From the NCBI RefSeq assembly GCF_910592395.1, contig NC_088325.1:11846109-11910108 (forward strand): a DNA stretch of 64,000 nt. The letters run 5' to 3'. The stretch is from Lineus longissimus (taxonomy: Eukaryota > Nemertea > Pilidiophora > Heteronemertea > Lineidae). Within the stretch, counting starts at the first letter, position 1. Every line of letters starts with the position of its first letter. Under the pieces are notes generated by a model. That model saw only the letters and a program-made list of their open reading frames with translations. It was not told the DNA's origin and searched no databases. Both the position numbers and the translations under genes were made by a program. Positions 24,735 through 38,627 of the stretch are shown here, in pieces.

Positions 24735-27700
24735 TGAAGAAGTCACAGTACACAGACAGGCTTACATCCACCATGGATGGAACATGTCATGCACACACTG
24801 ATACATGCATGAGTCTACTTGCATTTCATGAGACCCATAGTACATGTCCCACCTTACCATGTATTCTTACAAAATTCCAACTTGATCCATTTTTGTGAAC
24901 CGAAATACCTATCCTTGCTCCAAATAACTTCCTTCTGTTTTATCAACACTGTGACACTCATGTGCAGATAGGGTGAAGCATGCAACTCATACAGTGGATT
25001 AAAAAACGGAATAAGCCAGCATTTCTGTTCCATGCCAATTTGACCAAACTAGCATGTGCATTTGCCTGTATTTGACAGTACACCACATTAAGACTAGCTG
25101 TCATCACAGTATGGACTTAGTCCAGTACATAATATGAAACAGCTGGTGGCATGTCAGCACCATCATCATCATATATGAATATTTTGCCTACAGGTGGGAA
25201 CTCGATGACGGAAAGATTCATGGCAAGTCATTTCAATACAATGGCAGATTTTCAGTATCTCCAGAAAGATTTGAAAAAACTTCAGATAGATCAAATCATG
25301 TAGAGACAAAGTGATAGAACGACTCCTTGTTATGCAATGTATACATCAAACACACACAGTTTTGAACCCGCCTTGCCAGTTTGCATCGATACGTCAGCAG
25401 AACCAGCCTTAACTAACCAGAACTCACCTCAACCGGCCCATACTGCGTGTTGCGGCAAGACTTGGGTGAGTTCAGTAAAGTTCGGTTCTGGTTTGATTAA
25501 TTGCATCTTTTACCAAACTGGTCTTGCTCCCTTCTTGATCCAGATCGAACAAGCATCGTGTAAATGGAACGATAATAATTGTTGGCTGTCGATATAATTT
25601 TGAATTGTCTCCAAGTTATTTAATGCGCATTTACTTTTTCCATCCTAAAGAATCTTCCAAATATGCGCATCGACTCATAGATAGTGCCTTTATTCAAATC
25701 AGATTAAATTAAATTTTCAAATTTATTCAATTATCAATTTTCTCCTACTTTTCAGAATAAATGCATAAAAATATGTACACACTGCATGTGTATGGCAAAG
25801 ATTTATATATTAATTGAATTTGTATGAATAATTCCACAAGAGCTTGTTGCACATATTTTATAAAATCACCCATATACATAGTGCTAAATGATTAAAGTTA
25901 GTGCTATTTGTATCAAAATACATCACAAAGTTAACTTCTCTACTTCAAAGTGTTGTCAGCACCCCCTTGTGGCCATGACCCAAACAACACAAAATGTTCG
26001 AATGAAAAACGCTCCAGCAGCTTCGGAGACAATCGGTAGAAATCAATAATATCGATAATGACTGAAAGTTGATCTGCAAGTGGAAAGAACCGATATTTGA
26101 AATGTGTTCGCAGATATCAACACAGACATAACACGGTGCGATATAATAATGCGCATTGAAGCTAGTGAATGACGCACCAAAACGCAAGTCTGCACAGTTA
26201 TTTCAAGCAAAAATAAAACTCTGGAGTTATTTTTGAAATGATTATATCTTTAGATCGAGGAGGGCTTGGATCAACTGAGCATGATTAAAGGAATACGCAA
26301 ACCTTTGGAAACGTCAACTGAAGGGAACGAATCTGCGCATGACGTATCCATTATTTCATGAATGGGCTCGAGGTCTTGTTCGGATGATGCTTAAGCATCA
26401 ATGTTGAGAAGCGTGCGTAATGCATGATGAAAATATTATCATATATGATGACCTGAATTCAGTTATTGATCATTCAATATGATGCAGTAGCAATCGCAAT
26501 AGAGTTTTTCTACCTGGGGGTTGACACATTGCCGCTACATGTTTATGCAACCCAGAAAACTGAAAAACCCTTGGAGATTTTAAACACACTCAAACTGAAA
26601 GACTTCTGGTGGTGTATATTTGTGTGGGCTGAAAAAACCCTAAAAGCTTATTCAGCAGTTAAAAACACTGAATTATTAGGAGTTTATGTAAAGTCGACTC
26701 ATCATGCTACTTGATTTCAAGTGGATATTAGGCTATTTACCGCAACCCGAAGCTTTTTTACCTACATGTATACACTGTTAACTTAACAATGTGATACAAC
26801 AGTAACCATGGTTACATCAAACCTTTATTAATATTAGTTTGATATTTATAGTTAGGAATAAAGTTTCTCAAATATGAATACAAAATACCTATCAGAATAT
26901 TGTATTCATTCAATAACACATATTTTAAGTGGCTCAATATGTCAAAATGTCAAGGATGGTTCATTCTGTGATATGAAAATTTGAAAAATCAGCTATTTCG
27001 AAACTTTGATGGGTACATATGAAAGGCCAAAGGTACAAACTACAGTTAAGTCTTTTGTTCATGTTCCATTTCACGTACAAATTCTTTACCAAACTCCGTA
27101 ATTTCATTTGAGAATATTGGCATAAGAAGTATTGTAAACTTGAGTGCACTAAGACCCGGGATTAAGATCTTTTATTGTGATTAATATCACAGGTCACCAT
27201 TTGTATCTGTACAGAAGTTTCAGCATTGCTCTTTCTAAATCTAGTCATCAGTATTAGAATTTTCCAAATATCTCCAGCTAATTTGCAAAAGATTAGATTA
27301 AAATTGAGACCTAACTAACCCTTCTTTAGAAACGTGTAATTTGGATATCCTCCTCAACTTCAACATTTTTTCTACCTCAATTGCAGTATATAGCTTAGAT
27401 TTTAGTGCATATCAATCAGTGCAAAGACACACTCCGGATGAAGTGCACCGGCCTAGTCCATCACCCTAACACTATGAGACGGTAAAAACAGGATGGTGAA
27501 ATGTACTCCCACAGGAATCCAGGCAAAAAAAAATCAGCAGTCTTACGAGAATACACAAGTTACCCACTGTCTGAATCAGGATGAAAAAACGTGACGTTGT
27601 GTTGCAGAGATGGAGGAAACGAAAAAGACGCTGTTTCGCGTTACTGAAACTGGTATCCACTCGTCGCAAAGTACATCAACAAAAGAGATGCAGCTCCTTC

Positions 27701-27908
27701 ACGAAGCTGCTTTAGACTTTGCTCCTTTTTAGGAAGAACTCGCATCAGTAATGTGACCAAAGACATTCTGAGACGCTGTTCAATCCGACACCTAGGTTAT
27801 TGTGTCGCGGGTCTATTCTTGGTTCTTCTTCTCGAGAAAGACGCTGGCGTATTATTTCTCATCTTATGCACTTTGGACGCAAGTACGACTGGGTTGATAG
27901 ATACATGA
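24735..27908. other. non-coding stretch with one exon candidate
   Basis: No supported gene apart from the weak candidate at 25194-25314. The block 25600-26900 is especially AT-rich and shows nothing. Confidence 0.4.
25194..25314 (+). other. weak candidate terminal coding exon
   Basis: After an acceptor (gaatattttgcctacag, ending 25193) one frame is open for 39 codons to TGA at 25312-25314, entering in phase 2. The composition is protein-like: it starts WELDDGKIHGKSF and contains GRFSVSPERF. The family is unknown, no nearby poly(A) signal was seen, and there is no partner exon. Confidence 0.2.
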
Positions 27909-28090
27909 ACAGTAGAACCTCCCTTAGCGGTCCCCTCCCTCTCAAGGACACCCTCTCTATTGAGAACACTGCACTTGTTCCCAAATTGGTCATTTCCATT
28001 CAATTTGACCTCTTGTTATCAGGATACCTCTCTATTAAGTACAGCATTTGTCAGTCTCGATGGTGTCTGTAATAAAGATGTTCCATTGTA
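27909..28090 (+). mobile_element. MITE, 182 bp (GGAACCTC family), near-complete copy
   Basis: It starts acagtagaacctcccttagc and ends gatgttccattgta, inverted relative to the start. It shares the core ttcccaaattggtcatttcc…attcaatttgacctc with the copy at 24576-24734. The core also carries the doublet 'ctctctattgagaacac / ctctctattaagtaca'. Confidence 0.65.
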
Positions 28091-31000
28091 CATGTACTTG
28101 TTAAACATGTTAAAGAGATGAGACTGTTTGATTGTAGGTAGATCATGCTGACATCTACTCTGCATAATAAAGTCTACAACTTCATCAGTTTGATGTTGGT
28201 GCGGAAAAACTTATCAGTAGTAGTACTCCACGCTTTCTGTGCCCAGAAAGTTTATCTTTAACTGTCATAAGAAATTGGATGTTCTAAACCATTGCCTTAA
28301 GTCTTTTTACCAATAGTTTCCCAAGCAACAGAATGAGCGCCAGAATTATCAAATTATAAATAATTGAGATGATAAGAAATTTTGAAATAAATATTCTGAC
28401 TGCAAAAATTATCATTGATGTGTTTTTCTCAATGCAAGGTTGAATGTTGAAAAATTACACTTGTCTCTATGATTTTATTGGCCAAGTCTTAATTAGTCTC
28501 GTTAGGAAGTTCAGAGCGTACGTAATAATATCCCCAAGCGATGTCAAGTTATTTGGTTCAATCTTTCCAGATAACACTGATGGGATCCACAGGGTTCAAT
28601 TATATGTGTTGTAAATGCAAGACCTGTTTGAAATATTAATCTTTGTAAAATAATTTTTGTGAAATGCAACTTTACTTAGTATTGATGCTTTGAAAAAGTT
28701 GAATAGATTTTTTAGGTTATGTATGCATGACATTCAGATGAAGTTAACAGAATACAGCATCACATTTAAATTCTGTAAATGATGCAAACTCTTCAACCCC
28801 AGCGAGAGCAGGCCTCATACATATATTTATCCCCAATATCAACTCCTCTCAACAAAATCCTGAAATGGCCCATTCAAAATAAGTAAATATACAGGTATCC
28901 TCATAAAACCTCCATTGTCACCTCAACTTGGTAATGGAGGAAGATCTAATGGCCAAGCGGATTCCCAAACTCCAGAGGGAGCCTATAAGTTGCCCGAATG
29001 TAATCTAGAAGACCATTTCGTTAAATATTGAAATCATTTGGCTACTAGTCAAATGTTAGTACTTAAACCTATTCAAGAGGGAATAAAGGTAGGGGCAATG
29101 GGGTAAAATTGGTGATTTAGGCGACTAAAATTCTCCAGTTTATTGGAAGGACTGGGTCTTGAACTATAATCCTGGTTCGTCTCCTATGCAGACCCGAACT
29201 ACATCATTCCAGGTTTTATGAGGTTTAGGAGGTTTTGTGGAGATTGTTAATCACTGTTAATTGAGATGTTGAATCACGTGTGCTACATCTGGTGTTTTGA
29301 AAATCTATGTAGGCAGAGAGAATTCCCTTAGATCTGCTTGGATAATGGGGACCTTGATACAACAAGACTCTCACATTATGATTCTAAGTACCGTTCTGAT
29401 ATCTTTTAATAACAAATAGTTTTAAAATCAGAAAAAGATATATCTTCTTCTGTCTATATATTCCATTAAAGCAAGGCGACATCAAAGTTTTTTGTTTTTG
29501 TTGTTCTTTGTACTTTGTTGGACATTTTGTTCTTTTTTTCAAATGTTTTATCAAAAGCTGAATCACCGATAGTAGTTTGAATTTCAAAGGTGAGGAGATA
29601 TCAAAGTCTAACATTGCCTAATGGAAAAAAGGTTTTCAAAAATACAAGAATATTTTATACCACTGATGGTTCTGTACAGTGACAGATTTAACAGATACAA
29701 GTATGAGTTGCTGTTGCTGCTGAAGGAATGTCTACTGCACTAATGTCCTTGTAAGTGATTCTACAAAGAATCACCAGACAAAAGATTGTTTTCATGCAGA
29801 TCTGGGAGAGCAAAAAGCATGTTTACCAAAATTCAGTACATTCTATCCATGATCAGTATTTCATCTGATTCAGACGACATCACTTCCACGCCCCTAACTA
29901 CATGCAACCCATCATACTTTGTCTCAACTCGATCAAACCACTCTCCACCAAAATTATGCATCCAAGTCGAAAAATCCAGGCGCATTTCTTAATCTAAACT
30001 CAACGATCGACAAAATATGCACCGCCACTCAAGTGGATGACAGTGCCTCTGAAGAGCACCATCATCACTTCTTTATTCATGGAGTAACGTCTTCACTCCC
30101 CGATCGCCCCAAATTTTGCTTAATGTTTACCAACCAAATATCACAAGAGGGTGTTTGGCACTCGCTGTTGATGTCTAGAATTCAGACGATAAGGACTTGT
30201 GCCATCTATTTGCTTTAGTACTTTCTGTTGCAGCTATGCATTGGTTTGAGCCAATTTTAAATTTGGGAAGGAAGGGGAAGGGAGTGACTCTTGAAAACGC
30301 TGACATAGATACCACAGGCTCACTGCTACGAAATCGAGACAACTACAAGAGTACAAGATCATGATCATCAGACAACGACCATACGATTGATACTAGTGTC
30401 ACTGAGTACAGGATATGAACAGAATAGCAGTAAATGAATGCCAATATATTTCAATATACCCCTCAAAATTCTCAACAAACAGGCCCCGAAAGCAAAAATA
30501 TCTTAATCGTCAACAATGGATACATATACTAAATTTATAGTATGCTATATTGGTATTTAGTAAGTGGGCATGAATATGATATAAGCTTGTCATTATCTCA
30601 TTAATCGTGTTCAGCTTTTGTCAAAATTATGACGGGTAACAATACGAGAATTTGCTGATTAGATAGATGTTACTCATACCAAAGAACTTACTTTTATGGA
30701 ATTTTCAGGTTTTTACACACCAGTTTATGTCTGTCTAACATTTTCTAAAATGAAAGGAAAATGGGGCAGAGCATACACAGTGCTGGAAATTTCAAATAAT
30801 GGTAATTTAGATCAACAGAAAAAGTTATGTATGCTCGTTACAGTGAACACTGCAGGACTCCCGCCAATTTTTAGAAAACATTGTGAAAATAGTTTACAAA
30901 AATGTAAAGGTGGGTCATGTCTCTTATTATCTAGCAAAATACAGGCTTCCCTCAGGCTGAATAGAGAGGTACATATTTACGTCATGTTTGCTCTCAATTT

Positions 31001-31918
31001 GATGAAAGATTTGAAAAGACTTGTGCAAAATATGATTATTGTCACATGTCATAACGAGTATAATTTCGATTACAATAAAAAGTGAATGGAAGTAGGGGAC
31101 ACCTCCAAAACCAAGGAGGATCTCAACCGCATTCCAAATACCACTACCAACAAATAGTGACAACGTTGACCAAGTGCTGACTAGACAAAGTTAATTTTGT
31201 GCCAGATTTTTAACCACTTGTTCCACCATCCAAAGTTGCAAGGGCACGCCATGGAATGTCCTGTCGGTAGTCCTGTTGCCCACTACTTTGGTTAGCAACC
31301 AGGGACAAAGCCATACCAACTCAGACAAGTCATGAGTACCTTTGCTTACATGCTGTTCCTTTCTGTAGAAAATTAGCTGAAGAAATGCTTTTCTTCAAGT
31401 CAACCAGTACACCTCTCATTCAAACAGGACCTATCAGAAAGATTGGAACAAATCATTTCGAGAAATATGATAATCACCACGTGTCAAGATGACTATAATT
31501 TACACTTAATCGAAAGCAAGCGAAGTATGCGACATCTTCAAAAGAAAGGGCGTGTCTACTCAGTGCAAGTTTGATAACTTGGATGTACCAAATTATATAG
31601 TCACGTCTGGAATAAATCTTGCCCTCCCCTAGACTGATTGCAGGCAGATTTTGACAAAGTGAAACACTGCATGATTTAGAATGTGGGTTGAACTTTGGTG
31701 CTTCCCCACTGTTACCTATAATGAGGACAGACCCATACTAATAGTACGGCACTTATACAGCTTTCGTTCAAAGGTTGATCTTTTAGGACCAATAAACTTT
31801 TGATCGTGTGACAATTTGACTGCTGTATGCTGACCCTGTTGCAGACCCCCCCCATCAGTAGCCTCTTTACCCTGAAGATTGGTTCCGTGTCATGCACGCA
31901 GTAACGAGAACCATAAAA
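28091..31918. other. non-coding stretch
   Basis: No supported gene. The 129-codon frame at 30696-31085 has no recognisable feature. A line of T-rich and A-rich sequence around 29400-29650 is low complexity. Confidence 0.4.
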
Positions 31919-32031
31919 TCAATTTCCACCGGCCAAAAAAGCTTTTCCACTTGATGGATTTTTTGTTAATACATTTGTCGCCGCTTCTCCACACAGGCTG
32001 TCCTTCAAGGGCAGGAAGATGGATTGCCTAC
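31919..32031 (-). other. weak candidate terminal coding exon in a multi-frame open region
   Basis: The minus strand has a strong pyrimidine-rich acceptor (ccgattcttctctcccacag, ending 32032) followed by 36 open codons to TGA at 31919, including LPLKDSLCGEAATNV. The plus strand is also open here: 81 codons from an ATG at 32019 in a good context, and 96 codons from 31879. At most one can be real, and none resembles a known family. Confidence 0.2.
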
Positions 32032-35000
32032 CTGTGGGAGAGAAGAATCGGAAAAGAGGAGCAGCAGTTCTATCACTTATACTTGGAAACTCAGCATTTA
32101 TTTCATACAAACATTTGCTACAATCAATTAGGCTATACAAAAGCTTCAGAGCACAAGGTGTACTACTAAAGAGCAGGCACTTAGCTCAGCTTTTTCTTTT
32201 ATCCAAAAAGTTTTCCCCTTTGAAACTATCATCCAGAGTACTATGGCATCGTGAAGCACTTTGACCAGGATTTAACTTGGAAAGCATACTGTTTTTACTA
32301 ATAACAGTTCGTCCTAATCTTTGAAAACTATGATCACAATAGAATTTGTATTATGTAACTTACCCACAAAAGCTTGTGGTATCTGATGGGCTGAGACAAC
32401 TCTTCAGATTGGCACAAATTTCACAATGTGTTTGAACCGATCACCCCCCCCCCCCTCCCCGCCATGAGGAAGATGCCACATTAACCACTCGCTATCATAC
32501 AAACTCAACTGCCATCTGTTCTCTACCTTGCACTAGCGTACACCCATTGCTGGGGAGGTTGCTCGCTTCCATCAACATGCCCAGGATGGTGCCATGCAGA
32601 AAAGTCGGCGGGACGCGATGCACACAGAGAATGCGCTAATGCATGTTCAAGGTCAGCTAATGGTAGCCAGTCTGTGCACTCAAAAAGAGCTTACAATTTA
32701 ACAGAATGCCAAGGACCAGCAAAACAAAAAAAACAGTGAGATGATGATGATTTAGCCTTTGTTTCCCAGAGCAAAGAACTTTTTTAATCATGTTAAACGG
32801 AGAGTCAAGAAACACCAATAAAATATCTAGACTGGGCTGAAAGAATTGAACATGTTTGAGATGATTTACTTGAAAACCAAGGTTCCAACATGTCTCAACA
32901 TGTACCAGGCCCCAGCTGGCTTTTTTTCGCCATGGGGCTGGTGGTATGGCAGAACATGTCTCCTTGCCTCCATCTGTCTGAAAATCTAATAATAGTTTTT
33001 TCGTGACCTTTTGCCCCCTTCGACAGCATAAACTTCACCAAAAGTTTTCTTGAACCATTTCATGGTCAGTACCATTTGACAAAGGATAATGCAGAGAAAG
33101 TAAAAATGTGACAAGACGTTACGAGTTTTTCAACTTTCCCTGTGGTACTTGGTCATGTTCACAGTTACACCGCTAAAGCAAAGGAAGAAACTCAACATGA
33201 AAACATTATCGAATTAGGCAAAGCGATCTTGTCTTCTCCCTAAGGTGTATTTGAATCATTGGAAATCATATTGGAAGCCTTTCAGAGTGGCAACTAGGTC
33301 ATGAGATGAATATTTCAACAGAGATACAGGCAAAGTAAAAAACCGTTCCATAAACAAGCCAAGAGGGACCTTCAACTAGATAAAGCAATTGTATTCCATT
33401 GCTTACGTTTGTCATGTCAGTTCGAAAGAAAGAAAGGTATCTGCATTTAGACCTGTGCAAAGACTTCTGAGCCATCAGTACAAATATGATACCAGTACAG
33501 CACTCTGCAGGCAAGTAGTACTGGAACTTTCAGAAAAAGTTTGACAACATGCATGAGTAGCAAGAAACATCATACTTTTAGAATTTCTTTTTATCTTATC
33601 TCATCTCCTTGTTGTGGCAGAGAGGGGAAACTCAAAAGATGTTTCATACAACTGGCAGACCTCTCTGATTATCCACAAGAGATGAGAACATACTAATTCT
33701 TCACTGGTGTTACAGGAGAAAGAAAGAGACCCCACCAGTGTAGGCCTAACAGATGAAAAGCCAGAGGCCTCACTTGTGTAACAGAAGAAAAGACAAGAGG
33801 CACTACTAGAGCATCAACAGAGCCTGAGAGGAAATCTATAAGAGTAAGAGAGGAAAACAAGCCAATGTAAATATCGGTGTTGGACAAACAGCACCAACCT
33901 TGTGAAAAGTACCCAATAGTTTGGGCTCAAAAGTGACACCACTATCATGTGTGATCGATGTAACAATATGCAGCACTGGAGATGATTTAGTGGCCTCTTA
34001 TGAAGAGCTAGCAACACTAGAACCAACCAAGTCTTTTTGCTATAAGTCAAGTATGATGTATATGTACCATTCATTGTTCTGAATAGTGTGTACTTTTTAT
34101 GATTTTTCCATCTGGCAAGTGGAAACGCAATAGAATGTGTGAATACACAACAAGATGGTCCCTTATGGAATTGCCAACCAATGCCATGGGTATCTTGGCA
34201 ATCATCACATTGTGTCCATGCCAATGGTTTCTTTCTCACATAATAGCTAAACTCATGAAATGCTATCTCGTGCGATGCGATGTGATATGATATGTTCTTC
34301 TATCGGTACAAAAGATAGTCCCACCAGGCTGAAAGAATCGGCATTCAAATTCATCGGTAATCTTTTGAGCTGTTGGAGAGCACCTCCCCTTGCTTAGTCG
34401 AAAACATACAATTTTGTTACCTTACACTTTGCTAACCGACTCAACGTATTTTGATGGTACATGTACTTCAAAGATTCCATATATTGCCACAAATTTCTGG
34501 AAAAGTGACATCTATCTGTATTGACATTTTCACATGTTGCATTATTATTTCATTATTTTCATCATGCCTAGAGTCTCATGCAAGAAAGGGTCTCATGATT
34601 GCTAGTCAGGCACATGAGCTCCTATACCACCATTGCTACATTAATGGTCCAAGGCATATTATATATGCAGGTCTCCCCAACAAGTATAAGTAGACCATTG
34701 GGAGATGTTAATGCAGAAGCCAATTGAAAGCGTTAGCAGGTTTAAGATTGGGCCATCTGCCAACCCTACTGCTCATAGATACAGAAAAGATTACACACAA
34801 CAAGGTTATGCTGCTGCTACATCAGGAAATTTAGCAAACCTTTTCCGCTCATGAACACAACACTAGCAATTAGTAAACTCATCATTAGAAATCTGAAGAG
34901 AAACTTAATTGCGGAATGTGAAAAAATTATCACTTCCTTTACACCTCCAGAGCTGCCGTTGAATGATTGCGAGTCAAATTTCCAGAGTTTTGAAAAACAA

Positions 35001-35360
35001 ATTTCTGCACCTGTTAGAGTTGCTGATGTGAATCACTCCTTTCAATCGTAACACAAATATTTTTTTCTAAAGAACATTGTTTGTTTTTTAGGCAAATCAC
35101 CTGAAAATACTTTTTGATGATTTAGTAATCCGCGAAAAAATATTTAAAAATTTCTTTTTTGGAAAACAATTTTTTGTAAGTCGCAAAAATAAAAGGCACA
35201 ACAATCTTGCAGTTTATGTATAACACAAGAAAACAACCCAATACCACATATCAAAATAATAGAAACTAGCACACATCTATCCAACCAAAACAACTGAAAT
35301 CATGAATGCGAGAGAACATGTTCCCCTGACTTCTCTCAAATTCAGACGATAATGACAAAA
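32032..35360. other. non-coding stretch
   Basis: No supported gene. It includes a poly-C tract at 32444-32455 (12 C). The 141-codon minus frame at 33814-34239 is Leu/His-rich without domains and is treated as chance. Confidence 0.4.
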
Positions 35361-35564
35361 AATGAAACGGCCAGGGGCCATTGTGCTCACCGTATACATC
35401 TTTTATTAGGCAGGATCATGCTTAGTTTAGAGGTGAATATGGTGAACACAATCAGGCATGAAGACTTTTTTTAGATGTGTATTGATGTCAAGTAATAAGA
35501 CAGGGCAGTATATATAAGTTTATGATCCAACCAATAATTGTCTATGACATCAACAAGATCAATA

Positions 35565-36975
35565 TCGTGTGATTGCTAAGAGTCCCTGCAATAAAAAATT
35601 CATCGAAAAAAAGTCATTAATAAGCGAGATATTGCACGTCCTACTTTTTCAGTTTTGACCCCCTGGTGGCCAAATCAAGAATCAGATCAGGCCAAAATTC
35701 GGTGTCAGAGATTATCTGATGTAGGGGGTTACATGTACCAACTTTCAAGTTCATAGCTTTAGCAGTTAAGAAACGTGCCATAGTTACACTCGATTCGCCA
35801 TTTGACCTCTGTGACCTAGAGGTCAAATCCAAAAATCATAGGAAATGTGATGTATCCTTGCTAGGAGTCCCTGCCATAAAATTTTATCGAAAACAATTCA
35901 CTCAAATAGGCAAGATATTGCACTTCTTCCTTTTTCCGTTATGGCCCCCTGGTGGCCGAATAAAGAATCAGATCAGGCCAAAATTCGACATCAGACGTTA
36001 TCTGATGTAGGGGGTTATATGCACCAAGTTTCAAGTTCATAGCTTTACTGGTTAAGAAACGTGCCATAGTTTACACTCTAACAGCCAATTTACGCCATAT
36101 GACTTCTGTGACCTTGAAAAGTAGGTCAAATTGAAAACCCGTAAAATATTTGATGTATTCTTCCAAACAGTACCTACCATAAGAATTTTATCGAAAACAA
36201 GTCACTTATAAGCGAGATATCACACTTTTTAGATTTCCACTTTTGGCCCCCTGGTGGCAAAGTTAGGAATCAGATCGAACCAAAATTCAGCGCCAGAGGC
36301 TATGTGATATAGGGGGTTATATGTACCAAGTTTCAAGTTCATAGCTTTAGTGGTTAAGAAACGTGCCATAGTTTACACTCCAATGGCCAATTTACGCCAT
36401 ATGACCTCTGTGACCTTGAAAAGTAGGTCAAATTGAAAACCCGTATAATATAAAATGTATATTTGCTATGAGTACCTACAACAAAAGTTTTATCGAAAAC
36501 AAGTCACTTATAAGCGAGATATCACACTTTTTAGATTTCCACTTTTGGCCCCCTGGTGGCAAAGTTAGGAATCAGATCGAACCAAAATTCAGCACCAGAG
36601 GCTATGTGATACAGGGGGTTATATGTACCAAGTTTCAAGTTCATAGCTTTAGTGGTTAAGAAACGTGCCATAGTTTACACTCTAATGGCCAATTTACGCC
36701 ATATGACCTCTGCGACCTTGAAAACAAGGTCAAATTAAAAACCCGTATAATATAAAATGTATATTTGCTATGAGTACCTACAACAAAAGTTTTATCGAAA
36801 ACAAGTCACTAATAAGCGAGATATCACACTTTTTAGATATCGACATTTGGCCCCCTGGTGGCCAAACAGAGAATCAGATTGGACCGAAAATCAGTGTCAG
36901 AGGTCAGCTGACCTAGGGCATTCTGTGTACAAAGTTTCAAGTTCATAGCCCTAGCAGTTAAGAAACGTGCCACTG
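35565..36975 (+). repeat. internal tandem array, unit about 302 bp, about 4.7 copies
   Basis: The landmark gccccctggtggc recurs at 35657 (as gaccccctggtggc), 35944, 36246, 36548 and 36850. Spacings are 287, 302, 302 and 302. Each unit also carries aagtttcaagttcatagc, gttaagaaacgtgccatagt and gtgacct…aggtcaaatt. Units 3 and 4 are almost identical; the first and last are more diverged, so growth was in the middle of the array. Confidence 0.9.
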
Positions 36976-36982
36976 TTAGGAT

Positions 36983-37039
<57 letters not shown>
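36983..37039 (+). repeat. (ACG)19 microsatellite
   Basis: Perfect acg repeat of 57 bases at the junction between the core array and the right terminus of the element. CpG in every unit makes its persistence notable. Confidence 0.95.
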
Positions 37040-37040
<1 letters not shown>

Positions 37041-37082
37041 ACACAGCGCTATCGTATAGACTCCCCTTACGGTGAGCCAAAA

Positions 37083-38563
37083 AGTCATCTTGGAATCATT
37101 TGGCAGGCTCTTTGATGTGTGTATAAGCTACTTTCTCTTCTGTTGCCTTGCTTGCCGAGGACATAATCTTCAATGAAGATCAGAAATTGTGAAACCGTAA
37201 AACTAAAGTATCATCATATGAGCGAGAATATTGGAAAATGTACACATTCTTTTCTGACAGCGGGCTTTTTTCATTCTTTGACATTTTAATAGGTTTGGTT
37301 TCTCTTTGTAAAGATGTGTGCTTATTGTGAAAGCTCAGCATGGATTATTTCTGTTCCAAAGTTTTATAGTGATAGATTATTTAGTGATGGAATTATTTGT
37401 AGTGATGGAACCAGAGTTTGAATACCTGGTGTGCAGTGGGTCCATAGCTGCTATTAACTAACTGCTGGATGTTGTCAGTGTTGCACTCATCTTTCAACTC
37501 GTATGTCATCTGATAAACCAATTAAACCCAGAAATTCTCAAGACTAGAATTCAAATCTGCTATTTTTCAAAATGCCCCAGACCATATTCAGATCTAAGAC
37601 ACACTGCAGCAAAGCACCAAAGGGCAACATGGAAGCCTGTTCGAGCAGGAAAAAACCTACAATTACACTTCAACAAAAGAGATTTCCCACTGTTTAAACC
37701 GAGGTAATTATCAAATAAATTATCATCAACACTGATCCAGTTAGCTACAATTTCTTACCGATAGATTAAAGAGTCGTGACTCTGCTGGCTTCATATGTCG
37801 TTTGTTTGAATTAAATCTCAAAACAGGGTTTACTCTGGATTAAAACATCATGAAATAATGGTCATTTGCAGGCGGCAAAATAGGTCTGGGGTTGAACGAT
37901 AAGAGGGTAAAGAGTCCTTTTTATGGCATCATTCAATGCTGTTTTCCACTCGGATCATAGCAGGGCTGTAAATAACCAATTGTACATGCCAATACATTAG
38001 CTATCATATTAAACCCTTGTAGGCCGAGATGCTGCATGGCTGCAGGACATGGGGATGGTGATGATGATATCACAATGTCTGAACAATATTGAGTAGCACC
38101 AATGAATTTTCAATTCGCTTTTGCCATTGTATGCCTTCTTGTTAATGTAGAACTTCTAACACAAGGTAACAGTGATTTATAAGATGAACCGAACTGAAGA
38201 ACAACTCCTGCTATCGTAAGCTTTAAGTGCAATTGCTTGCAATCAAGGTAACATAGTTGCAAGAATTTAGTCAAAGTACCAAGAATTGTACCCAAATGCA
38301 TCATCATAAGCCACTAAAACATTAGCTATGAGAAGACACAAGGTTATTCTTTCATCAATAAGAACTATGTTATCTAAAAACCTGTTGATTCTGATCAATT
38401 CTGCGTCATTATTATCTAACAAGCTTTTAGGTTGCGTACTTTTACTTGATTTATTAGGTGTAGGTTAGGAATGGAAGAATGTCTGCAGTGAGGGATTTGG
38501 CTCCAAGAGATCTCTGGAGTGGAAAAGTGCTTCAGTCTGGCTACAGGCGCAAGACAACACAAC
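37083..38563. other. non-coding stretch
   Basis: Nothing I can support; short frames only. Confidence 0.4.

Positions 38564-38626
<63 letters not shown>
38564..38626 (+). repeat. (TCAA)n microsatellite, about 15 units
   Basis: Near-perfect tcaa repeat. It translates as an INQS repeat in one frame (the 62-codon frame at 38479-38667), which is not taken as coding. Confidence 0.95.

Positions 38627-38627
<1 letters not shown>

Larger units (their letters stand above)
35361..37082 (+). mobile_element. second pearl/HINE-like element, about 1.72 kb, with internal tandem repeats
   Basis: The left end is gaaacggccaggggccattg followed by gctcaccgta (35385-35394). The right end has the exact inverted copy tacggtgagc (37068-37077) followed by caaaaag. 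Between them lie a 302-bp tandem array and a (ACG)19 tract immediately before the right end. This order (subterminal inverted repeat, core repeats, microsatellite, inverted repeat) is the pearl/HINE plan. The family differs from the 20065 element, but the design is the same. Open frames at 36468-36659 and 36757-36948 are repeat artefacts. Confidence 0.7.

Noticed and set aside
33814-34239. 141-codon minus frame with Leu-rich segments
   Set aside because: No splice signals, no motif; chance expectation.
36468-36948. Two 63-codon frames
   Set aside because: They lie in the 302-bp core repeats of the mobile element and echo each other.
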